From: Acholeplasmataceae bacterium
GTDB taxonomy: Bacteria > Bacillota_I > Bacilli_A > Acholeplasmatales > UBA5453
DNA: 64,000 nucleotides
Assembly (NCBI GenBank): GCA_012837645.1
Contig: DUQU01000043.1
Location: 1-64,000 of the forward strand
Reading direction: 5' to 3'
Part shown: positions 38,909 to 47,678 of the stretch, piece after piece
Numbering within the stretch: the stretch's first letter is position 1
Layout: each line of letters starts with the position of its first letter
Notes under the pieces: generated by a model
The model's database searches: none
What the model was told of the DNA's origin: nothing
Seen by the model: only the letters and a program-made list of their open reading frames with translations
Translations under genes and position numbers: made by a program

Positions 38909-39904
38909 ATGGCGAATTATCAAACATTAAAAAAAGCAATCGAAGCTTTGATTGACCCTGGTTATGATAAAACTTTAAAAGAAGTAGAGGGATTAAAGAA
39001 ATTAACGATTGGGCCGACTGGAGTTGTCGATGTCATAGTGGCTTTAAAACATATAGATCAAGGTTACGAACAAGAATTTAAGCTTAAACTAACCAAGTTA
39101 GTAAAAGTTCAATATAAATTTCCCGGCATTAAAACCGAGTTTGTGAGAAATGATTTTTTACCAAAAGGAGAAAAAAGACTTGTTTATATTGGGGTTGCCT
39201 CAGGAAAAGGGGGAGTTGGTAAATCAACCGTTACAGCTAATCTTGCTTACGCACTTACAAAATTAGGTAAGAAGGTGGGGATTATCGACGCTGACGTGTA
39301 TGGCGCTACAATTGCTGATATTTTTAATATTAGCACTGCTAAACCTACTAGCTCCGAAGATAACATGATGATTCCTCCCCTTGCTTTAGATATTGAAATT
39401 ATCTCGACAGCCTTTTTTATTGATAGTGGTAAACCAATTTTATGGAGAGGTCCAATGTTAGGTAAACTATTGAATAATTATTTTTACGGTGTTAAATGGC
39501 GTGAAAATACTGATTATATTTTAATTGACTTACCTCCCGGAACCGGAGATACCGCTCTCGATATTAGTAAATACGCGCCGCAAACAAAAATGATTATTAT
39601 TACAATACCACATCTTAACGCGTCAAGCGTTGCGTTAAAGGCGGGATTAGGGGCTCAGAAAATCGGTCATGATTTAGTTGGTGTAGTAGAAAATATGAGT
39701 TATTATTATAATAATTATTCTCATCAAAAAGAATATTTGTTTGGAAAGGGTGGCGGAGAATTAGTTGCTAATAATTTAAAAGTTGACTTATTAGCTCAAA
39801 TCCCTTTAAATCAGCCCCAAAGTGGTCATTTATATGAGAGTGATGAAAAGGTGGGAAAAGTCTATCTAGAATTGGCTGAAAAGCTAATCTCTAAAATAAA
39901 ATAA
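38909..39904 (+). CDS. Mrp/NBP35-family P-loop ATPase (SalA-like)
   Basis: VASGKGGVGKSTVTANLAYAL, IDLPPGTGDTALDI, N-terminal DUF59-like region, GKGGGELVANN. Confidence 0.93.
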   Translation: MANYQTLKKAIEALIDPGYDKTLKEVEGLKKLTIGPTGVVDVIVALKHIDQGYEQEFKLKLTKLVKVQYKFPGIKTEFVRNDFLPKGEKRLVYIGVASGKGGVGKSTVTANLAYALTKLGKKVGIIDADVYGATIADIFNISTAKPTSSEDNMMIPPLALDIEIISTAFFIDSGKPILWRGPMLGKLLNNYFYGVKWRENTDYILIDLPPGTGDTALDISKYAPQTKMIIITIPHLNASSVALKAGLGAQKIGHDLVGVVENMSYYYNNYSHQKEYLFGKGGGELVANNLKVDLLAQIPLNQPQSGHLYESDEKVGKVYLELAEKLISKIK

Positions 39905-39928
39905 GAATTGCGAGTCAATTCTTTTTTA
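39903..39928 (+). terminator. Intrinsic terminator (aagaattg cgagt caattctttttt)
   Basis: 8-bp stem plus T-run. Confidence 0.85.
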
Positions 39929-40021
39929 GATGTAAAGCGATAAAATTATTAGTTAATAAAATATGCATTGTTATCTTTACAATCCGATTGTTAGATGTTA
40001 TACTCAAGAAAAGGTGATTAG

Positions 40022-41317
40022 ATGCTAAAAAGAAAAATAACAGAAAATTTAAATAGTTGGCGTGAGGATTTGAATAAAAAGATACTTTTTTTAAAAGGTC
40101 CTAAGTTTGTTGGCAAAACAACTTCCGTTAAGTTGTTTGCGGAAAGTAATTATGAGTATGTCGTTTATCTTAATTTTGAAGAATCACCATTATTAAAGTC
40201 GATCTTTACTAGCAGTTTAGCTATTAGTAACCTTTTAAAACAAATGAGTTTAAAGTTACCTCCTCATAAATTAATTCCTGGAAAAACAATTTTAATATTA
40301 GATGAAATTCATTTATGCCCTCAAGCCCGGAAAGGGGCTTATGTTTTAAGTGAGGAGAAAAACATTGATATTATTTTAATTTCTTCATATCATCAAGCTA
40401 ATCGTGATAAATTTGATTCTACTATTACTGAATTTGAAGAGGAGTTATTGATGTCCAGTTTGGATTTAGAAGAATTTTTTTGGGCTCATGGGATTCATGA
40501 AGAGACGATAAAATTAGTAAAAGAACATTTTTTAAACAAAACAGTAATTCCCAGCACTATTCATGAGCAGTTAATACAATTGTTTAAAGAATATATGATT
40601 GTTGGTGGTTTACCTGAGATTGTTTATGAATTTATTAATAATCATAATTACCGAAAGGTTGCAAGATTACAACAAGAACGCTTATTACAAATTAAAAAAG
40701 ACGCTTCATCATTTTTAGATAAACCACTTTTCCGTAAAGTAGTGATGTCTTATGATTCGATTTATCAACAATTGATAAAAGAATATAAGAAATTCCAATA
40801 TGGAGTAGTAGAAAACAAAGGTAATGCGCGTAAGTTTGAATCCTCTGTTTTATGGTTATATGACGCTGATTTAATTAATATCTCTTTTGAAATTGATAAA
40901 CTTAGTTATCCTTTTAGAGATTATGCTCGTTATGATATCTTTAAAGTTTATTATCGTGATGTCGGTTTTTTAGCAGCGCAAACTAGCATTGAAGATAAAA
41001 AAGCGTTGTTAGATGGTAATTTTAATATTTTAAATGACGCTCTTTTAGAACAAACGATCGCCGATTTATTAACAAAGTTAGGATACCGCCTTTATTATTT
41101 TATGAAGGGAACGACACTGGCGATGGAGTTTATCATTTTGTATCAAGATCAAGTTACCGCTTTATCAGTTAATAATGCTGATAATACTAAATCTAAGGCT
41201 TTAGAATCGATGTTTAGTAATTATCATTTGAAAAAAGCCATTAAATTATCCAAAAATAACATTTCAGTAGTAGAAAATGAACTCCAAGTTCCGCTTTACT
41301 GCATTATGTTTTTATAA
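40022..41317 (+). CDS. AAA_14/DUF4143-family ATPase with degenerate nuclease-like C-terminus
   Basis: Walker A GPKFVGKTTS, Walker B ILILDEIHLCPQA; C-terminal NTKSKALESMF ... YCIMFL resembles DUF4143. Confidence 0.75.
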   Translation: MLKRKITENLNSWREDLNKKILFLKGPKFVGKTTSVKLFAESNYEYVVYLNFEESPLLKSIFTSSLAISNLLKQMSLKLPPHKLIPGKTILILDEIHLCPQARKGAYVLSEEKNIDIILISSYHQANRDKFDSTITEFEEELLMSSLDLEEFFWAHGIHEETIKLVKEHFLNKTVIPSTIHEQLIQLFKEYMIVGGLPEIVYEFINNHNYRKVARLQQERLLQIKKDASSFLDKPLFRKVVMSYDSIYQQLIKEYKKFQYGVVENKGNARKFESSVLWLYDADLINISFEIDKLSYPFRDYARYDIFKVYYRDVGFLAAQTSIEDKKALLDGNFNILNDALLEQTIADLLTKLGYRLYYFMKGTTLAMEFIILYQDQVTALSVNNADNTKSKALESMFSNYHLKKAIKLSKNNISVVENELQVPLYCIMFL

Positions 41318-41326
41318 GGATTTTAT

Positions 41327-42157
41327 ATGATTGCTTGGCTTCTTAGTTTACCAATATGGCTCGTGGCTTTATTGGGAGGATTATTTACTTGGTTCGTGAC
41401 ACTATTAGGTGCTGCCTTAGTCTTTTTCTTTAAAACTATTAATAATAAAATGTATGCGCTTATTTTAGGGTTTGCCTCAGGAATTATGGTTGCTGCTTCA
41501 ATTTGGAGTTTAATTATTCCCGCTTTAGAATATGCCGAAGAACTTGGTTATTTGCCTTGGCTGGTGGCTGCTGTGGGAATTTTTTTAGGTGTGCTTTTCC
41601 TTTTTCTTTTTGATAAGATTTTACCGCATGTTCACTTTGGAGAAAACCAACCGGAAGGTATTAAAACTTCTTGGTCAAGAACGAGATTATTAATTTTTTC
41701 AATAACTTTACACAATATTCCAGAAGGCTTGGCTGTTGGAGTTGCTGTTGGGGCTGTTGGAGCGGTTATTAAAGTTGGTGGTGACGCTACAGCAGCTATG
41801 GTTGCAGCCTTAGCAGTAATTATTGGAATTGCGATTCAAGATTTTCCTGAAGGTGCTGCCGTTTCTATTCCTTTAAGACAAGAAGGATTATCGAGAAGAA
41901 GAGCTTTTAACTTTGGACAATTAAGTGCGATTGTGGAACCTGTTTTCGCAGTTATAGGGGCTCTTTTAGTTTCTTTTACAGAAAAAATATTACCTTTTGC
42001 TTTAGCTTTTTCAGCTGGTGCGATGATATTTGTGGTGGTAGAAGAATTAGTCCCCGAAGCGCGGCAACGATCGAGCGTTTCTGGCGCTCATTATTCTACT
42101 TGGGGTTTTACAATTGGCTTTATTATAATGATGATTTTAGATGTTGCTTTAGGTTAA
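41327..42157 (+). CDS. ZIP family metal transporter (GufA/ZupT-like)
   Basis: HNIPEGLAVGVAVGAVGA, IQDFPEGAAVSIPLRQEGLS. Confidence 0.93.
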   Translation: MIAWLLSLPIWLVALLGGLFTWFVTLLGAALVFFFKTINNKMYALILGFASGIMVAASIWSLIIPALEYAEELGYLPWLVAAVGIFLGVLFLFLFDKILPHVHFGENQPEGIKTSWSRTRLLIFSITLHNIPEGLAVGVAVGAVGAVIKVGGDATAAMVAALAVIIGIAIQDFPEGAAVSIPLRQEGLSRRRAFNFGQLSAIVEPVFAVIGALLVSFTEKILPFALAFSAGAMIFVVVEELVPEARQRSSVSGAHYSTWGFTIGFIIMMILDVALG

Positions 42158-42158
42158 A

Positions 42159-42587
42159 ATGACAACAACAAGAATCTCGTTAAGTCGGAAGCTTAGTTGC
42201 TCTCTTGATCACTTTATTGAAAGTTTATTTGATTACCAGTTAATGAAAAATTACCAACAACCGCCTTTAATTAGTTATCAACTTGTTAAGGGAAACTTCT
42301 TAGAAGAAGGAGCGGTTGTTAAACTTTTTTATGATAATGAGAAAACAAAAGTAATTACCGAAACCATTATTAAAAATAATTTGCCTAAGGAAATAATAAT
42401 TGAACAAAAATATTTTCATGTTTTAGTAATAATTAAGCATCGATTTAACAATAATATTTGGTTTGTAGATTATCAGTTTATTACTACTACTAAAAAAACA
42501 ATCGATAAAGAAGGTTTAGCTAAGCAATTAGAAGAAGATATGGAAGGTTTTTTAAAGTACTATGATAAGATTAGCAAACTTAAATGA
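42159..42587 (+). CDS. Hypothetical protein, possible SRPBCC/START-like fold
   Basis: Intact ORF between zip and GNAT genes; general pattern only. Confidence 0.45.
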   Translation: MTTTRISLSRKLSCSLDHFIESLFDYQLMKNYQQPPLISYQLVKGNFLEEGAVVKLFYDNEKTKVITETIIKNNLPKEIIIEQKYFHVLVIIKHRFNNNIWFVDYQFITTTKKTIDKEGLAKQLEEDMEGFLKYYDKISKLK

Positions 42588-43056
42588 TTTAAAAGCGATT
42601 ATTAGTATTTATCAGGAAGCTAAAGTAAGGATGAAAGCTGCGCAAATCAAGCAGTGGGAGGGTGATTATCCTAATCAAAAGTTACTTGAAGAAGATATTT
42701 TGGGAGGTCATTTATTCGTTTTTGTGAGCGCTCATTTAGTGGTGGGAGTAATGGCCGTTTTTAAAGAAGAAATCACTTATCAAAATATTATTGGCAGTTG
42801 GCTCAACGATAAGCCATACCGTGTTATTCACCGAATCGCTGTTAAAGAAGGATATACTAACCAAGGCATCGCTTTAAAAATGTTAGATTTTGTTTTAAAT
42901 CACTACCAGCAAGATCTTAAAATAGATACTCATCCTGATAACATTCCGATGCAAAAACTTTTAAAAAAAGCGCAATTTGTTTATTGCGGTAAGACGTATA
43001 TCGGACCTAAAAGTAATGATTTGAGGTGGTGTTATCAAAAACTATATCAAGAATAA
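42562..43056 (+). CDS. GNAT family N-acetyltransferase
   Basis: VIHRIAVKEGYTNQGIALKMLDFV, IDTHPDNIPMQKLLKKAQFVYCG. Confidence 0.88.
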   Translation: MIRLANLNDLKAIISIYQEAKVRMKAAQIKQWEGDYPNQKLLEEDILGGHLFVFVSAHLVVGVMAVFKEEITYQNIIGSWLNDKPYRVIHRIAVKEGYTNQGIALKMLDFVLNHYQQDLKIDTHPDNIPMQKLLKKAQFVYCGKTYIGPKSNDLRWCYQKLYQE

Positions 43057-44137
43057 TTATAATAAAAACAATCTTGTTAATCTTTCTAATTCAATCTTAA
43101 AATATTACGGGATTGAAACTTTTCATCCGACTTTAACTGGTTTGGATGAAGTTTTAAAAACTAATTATCCCCACCTGGTTTTAATTTTAATCGATGGGAT
43201 GGGAGTTAATATTTTAAAGCAGCATTTAGATTCTAATGCACTTTTAAACAAACACTATAAAAGGGCTTTAAATACTGTTTTTCCACCGACAACAGTGGCG
43301 GCGACCACTGCTTTATTAAGTGCGAAAACACCCTATGAAACTGGGTTTTTAGGTTGGACTCAATATAACAAAAATGCTAACGTAACTGAAACGCTCTTTT
43401 TGGAAGAAGAAACAATAACTAAAACGAAAGTTAGTAATTCTTTATTAAAACAACTAAATTATCAAAGCATTATTGATAAAATAAAAACTAAACATCCAGA
43501 GATGCAAGTTGAAAAATTGGCGATCAAGCCGCTTTTTAATTGCGATTTTGAAACTTTTTCCGAGCAGCTCAATAGGGCTTTAATGAATACTTTTTCCCAG
43601 CAGAGTTTTACTTATCTTTATTATCCCTTATTAGATACTTTATTACATAGTGTCGGAACTAAAGATTTAAAAGTTAGCCAACATTTAAAAGATATCAATA
43701 ATGATTATGAAAAGTTTATCGATGAAATTGCCGATGATGTCTTAGTACTAACAACCGCCGATCATGGTTTTGTTGATGTGGAAATTATCAATCTTTCATA
43801 TTATCCCAAATTAACCAAACTTTTAAAAAGGGCACCATCGATTGAAAGTAGGAGTATGACGTTTTTTGTAAAAAGCCTTTATAAAAGAAAATTTAAAACA
43901 CTTTTTAAGAAATATTTTAATGAGGACTTTAATTTATATAGTAAAAAGGAAGTAAAAAGGTTAAAACTATTTGGGAAAGGAAAAAAGCATCCCCTCTTTG
44001 AAAGTTTTTTAGGCGATTTTTTGGCTGTTGCTAAAACTAATAAAGCCTTTTCGCTAAAAAACGATAATGGTTTAAAAGCCCAACATGGTGGTGGTCTTTT
44101 AGAAGAGTTTTTAATTCCTTTAATAATAAACAAATAA
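43034..44137 (+). CDS. Alkaline phosphatase superfamily phosphodiesterase/nucleotide pyrophosphatase-like protein; probable AUC start
   Basis: LVLILIDGMGVNIL, TVFPPTTVAATTALLSAKTPYETGFLGW, TADHGFVDV; frame is open to 43025 (TGA at 43022-43024) with RBS aggtg at 43024-43028 before ATC 43034. Confidence 0.7.
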   Translation: MKNYIKNNYNKNNLVNLSNSILKYYGIETFHPTLTGLDEVLKTNYPHLVLILIDGMGVNILKQHLDSNALLNKHYKRALNTVFPPTTVAATTALLSAKTPYETGFLGWTQYNKNANVTETLFLEEETITKTKVSNSLLKQLNYQSIIDKIKTKHPEMQVEKLAIKPLFNCDFETFSEQLNRALMNTFSQQSFTYLYYPLLDTLLHSVGTKDLKVSQHLKDINNDYEKFIDEIADDVLVLTTADHGFVDVEIINLSYYPKLTKLLKRAPSIESRSMTFFVKSLYKRKFKTLFKKYFNEDFNLYSKKEVKRLKLFGKGKKHPLFESFLGDFLAVAKTNKAFSLKNDNGLKAQHGGGLLEEFLIPLIINK

Positions 44138-44176
44138 ATGTTATAATAAAGAAGCGATAAAGAAGGTGATTAGAAG

Positions 44177-44371
44177 ATGGCTTGGCATGATGAAACGTAT
44201 ATTATTGGCGAAAAAGTGCAAGTAAAAAACGAAAAAGAAATGGGAGTTGTAACGAGAATTGATCAGGAAAGAGATTTAGTTTTCGTGCAATTTAAACGGA
44301 TGAGAGAAGAGTCTTATCCTTATCCAGAAGCTTTTGAACAAGGTTACTTAGTTATGAAAATAAACAAATAA
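44177..44371 (+). CDS. Small conserved hypothetical protein, possible SH3-like barrel
   Basis: 64 aa, promoter TATAAT and RBS (gaaggtgat) upstream, terminator downstream. Confidence 0.6.
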   Translation: MAWHDETYIIGEKVQVKNEKEMGVVTRIDQERDLVFVQFKRMREESYPYPEAFEQGYLVMKINK

Positions 44372-44373
44372 AG

Positions 44374-44402
44374 CATCACTACTTAAAAGTGGTGTTTTTT
44401 TT
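44374..44402 (+). terminator. Intrinsic terminator (catcact/agtggtg + T8)
   Basis: 7-bp stem plus T-run. Confidence 0.8.
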
Positions 44403-44407
44403 AAAAT

Positions 44408-44431
44408 AAAAACCACTAATAAAAGTGGTTT
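44408..44431 (-). terminator. Terminator downstream of tRNA-Lys on the minus strand
   Basis: aaccact/agtggtt hairpin, followed on the minus strand by a T-run. Confidence 0.7.
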
Positions 44432-44439
44432 AAGGTCTT

Positions 44440-44515
44440 TGGTACAGCCTCGGAGGATCGAACTCCGGACCCACAGATTAAGAGTCTGTTGCTCTGCCTA
44501 CTGAGCTAAGGCTGC
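44440..44515 (-). tRNA. tRNA-Lys (anticodon CUU), CCA encoded
   Basis: Reverse complement gcagccttagctcagtaggcagagcaacagactcttaatctgtgggtccggagttcgatcctccgaggctgtacca; anticodon loop CTCTTAA; acceptor closes with a G1-U72 wobble. Confidence 0.95.
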
Positions 44516-44574
44516 AAATTAACGTAGTTATAATAACATAGTTATTTTTAAAATTCAATCTAAAGGAGCGAATT

Positions 44575-45126
44575 ATGTTAATAGAAGTTTTAAATAAATA
44601 TCAACCTCAAGATGAATTTGAAGAAAATGATAAAAAATTAATGTTAAAGGCTTACCAGCTTTTTAAAGAAGAACTGTTTTACCGATTTCCTTATTTTCAC
44701 TTTACGGTTTCAGCAGTTATCTTTAATGAGGATTTCACTAAAGTACTTTTTATGTATCACAAGATTTATCAAAGCTATGCTTGGGTTGGTGGTCATATGG
44801 ATGGCAGTAAAAACTTAAAAGAAAACTTGTTAAAAGAAGTATTAGAAGAAACGGGATTAGAAAAAGTTAGTTTTGTTAAAGATGAGCCAATTAGCATTGA
44901 GATTTTACCAGTTTTTTTACATAAAAAGGATAATAAGGCGGTCTCCTCTCATGAACACTATAATATTAGTTACGCTTTAAGAGCTTCTGAAAAAGATAAA
45001 TTAATTAATAATGATGCAGAAAGTGAAAGTCTAAAATGGCTTCCTATTTCCCATTTAAAAACTTTTGTAAGTGAAGCAAATATGCTCATAATTTATGATA
45101 AAATTATTAGGAGAGTGTTAAAATGA
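44575..45126 (+). CDS. NUDIX hydrolase
   Basis: GGHMDGSKNLKENLLKEVLEETGL Nudix box. Confidence 0.92.
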   Translation: MLIEVLNKYQPQDEFEENDKKLMLKAYQLFKEELFYRFPYFHFTVSAVIFNEDFTKVLFMYHKIYQSYAWVGGHMDGSKNLKENLLKEVLEETGLEKVSFVKDEPISIEILPVFLHKKDNKAVSSHEHYNISYALRASEKDKLINNDAESESLKWLPISHLKTFVSEANMLIIYDKIIRRVLK

Positions 45127-45776
45127 AAAAGTTGATTATTTTTGATTTAGATGGTACTTTGCTGGATACATTAACCGATATTACAAATAGTGTTAATGAT
45201 ACTTTAAAGCATTATGGAAAGTCTTTAAGAACTGAAGAAGAAATTAAATACTTATTAGGATTTGGCCCCCAACATTTAATAGAAAAAAGCTTTGATAAAA
45301 GTTTTAGTGAAGAGGAGTTTAAAGAAGTATATAAGTTTTATGATGAAAGATACGCTCTTAACCAAAACATCTTTACTAAGCCTTATTCTGGTATTATTGA
45401 ACTTCTTAACATTTTAAAGAAAGATTATCTTTTGGCTGTTTGCTCCAACAAACAAGATCATTTAACAAAGTCTTTAATAAAGACTGTTTTTCCTAATCTT
45501 TTTAGTGTTGTTGTCGGTGCCAACCCTTACCAAAGAAAGCCAAACCCGGAGATGCCCAATTATATAATGGAAAAGTTAAATGTCACTCCCAAAGAGACAC
45601 TTTTTATTGGTGATACTAGCGTCGATATTAAAACGGCTCTTAATGCCAAGATAGATGTAGTTGCGGTATTATGGGGCTTTAGAAAAAAAGCGGACTTAGT
45701 CGCTTTTAATCCTAATGCTTTTATTAAAGAACCTTTAGAGTTACTGGAACTTTTAAAAAAACGTTTTAACAATTAA
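45123..45776 (+). CDS. HAD family hydrolase (phosphoglycolate phosphatase/PpaX-like)
   Basis: IIFDLDGTLLDTLTDITNSVN, VCSNKQ, FIGDTSVDIKTALNA. Confidence 0.9.
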   Translation: MKKLIIFDLDGTLLDTLTDITNSVNDTLKHYGKSLRTEEEIKYLLGFGPQHLIEKSFDKSFSEEEFKEVYKFYDERYALNQNIFTKPYSGIIELLNILKKDYLLAVCSNKQDHLTKSLIKTVFPNLFSVVVGANPYQRKPNPEMPNYIMEKLNVTPKETLFIGDTSVDIKTALNAKIDVVAVLWGFRKKADLVAFNPNAFIKEPLELLELLKKRFNN

Positions 45777-47564
45777 GTAACTAAAAGGAAATAAGTTGAA
45801 ATTTTTTAAAGTTACTTTTTCTTGAGTTTTTAAATTAACGCCACTTAGTGAATAATTAATGGTGCAGTTATTATTAGTAGGGTTAATAAAGATAGTGATG
45901 CTTTCTTTATCTTTTTTTGTTTGATAACCGATGATGTTACTATTATCATCACTATAAATAAATTTAAAATTAGAAGCAGCGAAGCTTTTTTCGTTTTTTC
46001 TTAAGTTAATTAACCACTTAATTTCTTGTAAAAACTGATAATTACCATCTTGCCAGGGCATCGCTCTTCTAGAATCGGGATCACCGCCACCTCCTAGTGC
46101 TAGTTCACCGCCATAATAAAGGCTTGGTGAACCGGGAAAGGAAAATAAAAAGAGATAATATAAAAAGGCTAAATCGAGATTATTACCAGCTCTATTAAGT
46201 ACTCTTTCAGTATCGTGAGATTCGACTAAGTTAAACATCGCTTCTGTAATTTGAAGAGGATAAGCTGTGATGATATTATTAATAATTCGTCTAAATTCTG
46301 AAGCGGTTATCTTTTTAATGGAGTCGTAATTATCTAAGTATTGCCATAAAGAGTAACTAAGTTGATAGTTCATTACGGCATCAAATTGTTCACCTTGGAG
46401 CCAAGGGGAAGCGAAGTCCCAATTTTCTCCGAAAAGAAAAGCCTCGGGATTAATATTTTTAACTGTTTTTCTAAAAAGGCGCCAAAAAGAATGACTAACT
46501 TCATTAGCGACGTCTAAACGCCAGCCATCGATGTTAAATTCTTTTAACCAATAACTAGCAACTGCTAGTAAATGTTGTTGAGTTAAAGGATGATCAACAT
46601 TCCATTTAGGCATTCTTGGGGTGAAGGCGAAAGTTTCGTAAGGTGGTTTTAAGCCGATTTGATGTTTTGGAAGTTTATCTTTAGTCAATTCAAAATTAAT
46701 ATGAGCGTCTTTATCAAGAAAGAAACAATGGTAATATTTGCTTTTTTTACCTTTTTTTAAGACATCTTGCCAAAAAGGATGTAAATAACCGCTATGATTA
46801 AAGACGCCATCTAAAACAACTTTTATTTTTAGAGCGTGAGCCTTGTTAATAAGTGTTTTTAAATCAGCTTTGGTACCGAAACTGGGATCGATTTCAAAGT
46901 AATCAGTAGTATCATATTTGTGAATTGAAGGGCTTTTAAAAAGTGGTGTTAAATAAAGTCCGGTGATACCTAAATCAGCGAGATAGGGGAGTTTTTCAGT
47001 AATTCCTTTTAAATTACCACCCAAGAGCACTTCGTTAGTTATTTTCTCATCTTTTGTGGGCCAAGGAGAAATGTTCTTATTAATATTAGTTTGGGGGCGA
47101 TAAAAACGATCGGGAAAGATTTGGTACCAAACCATTCTTTTTGTCCATGAAGGGACTTTAATAAGATCGCTTTGGTGAAGGTAAGGAAAATTGAAATAGT
47201 TAAAAAGATCGTTTAAATGTTGAGGTTCTTTTTTAAGGTCGATTATTTCTCTAGTACCATAAAGAAATTGTTCATCGATTAAAAAGGCATATTTTATCCG
47301 TTTGATAGAAGGTTTTAAAGAAACAAAAAAATAGTTGTAATAATCATCGCTTAATCTTTTCTCCATAGTAGTGTTTTTATTTTCATTGACCCACTCCCAT
47401 TTGGTTAAAGTTTCATCAAGAGGTTGATAATTAAAGGGATCACCATAAATTACTTTAACTGTTTGAAATTCTTTGGTGGTTTTTAACCAGAGATGGAGGG
47501 TTTCTCTATCGTATAAGTAGGCGTAATTACTTTTGGGTTGATGGAAAAATTTATGATACATCAC
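45753..47564 (-). CDS. GH13 alpha-glucan hydrolase (neopullulanase/cyclomaltodextrinase-like)
   Basis: MVWYQIFPDRFYRP, VVLDGVFNHSG, DGWRLDVANEVSH, LVESHDTERVL. Confidence 0.92.
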   Translation of the reverse strand: MMYHKFFHQPKSNYAYLYDRETLHLWLKTTKEFQTVKVIYGDPFNYQPLDETLTKWEWVNENKNTTMEKRLSDDYYNYFFVSLKPSIKRIKYAFLIDEQFLYGTREIIDLKKEPQHLNDLFNYFNFPYLHQSDLIKVPSWTKRMVWYQIFPDRFYRPQTNINKNISPWPTKDEKITNEVLLGGNLKGITEKLPYLADLGITGLYLTPLFKSPSIHKYDTTDYFEIDPSFGTKADLKTLINKAHALKIKVVLDGVFNHSGYLHPFWQDVLKKGKKSKYYHCFFLDKDAHINFELTKDKLPKHQIGLKPPYETFAFTPRMPKWNVDHPLTQQHLLAVASYWLKEFNIDGWRLDVANEVSHSFWRLFRKTVKNINPEAFLFGENWDFASPWLQGEQFDAVMNYQLSYSLWQYLDNYDSIKKITASEFRRIINNIITAYPLQITEAMFNLVESHDTERVLNRAGNNLDLAFLYYLFLFSFPGSPSLYYGGELALGGGGDPDSRRAMPWQDGNYQFLQEIKWLINLRKNEKSFAASNFKFIYSDDNSNIIGYQTKKDKESITIFINPTNNNCTINYSLSGVNLKTQEKVTLKNFNLFPFSYLIVKTFF

Positions 47565-47678
47565 TAAGACCTCATTTCTTGTTCGTTTGATAATTATATT
47601 TTAACATAAAAGAATAAAGATGCTTTAAAATAACGGTTTTATGATACAATTTAAATGAAACAAAAAGGGAGGATTAAG

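Noticed and set aside
40022-41317. Defence or toxin-antitoxin system around the DUF4143 ATPase
   Set aside because: Neighbours are Mrp and ZIP housekeeping genes; no partner toxin, nuclease or mobile gene nearby
43879-44133. 84-aa minus-strand ORF in the phosphodiesterase gene
   Set aside because: Shadow ORF; Phe/Lys/Ser-rich low-complexity translation
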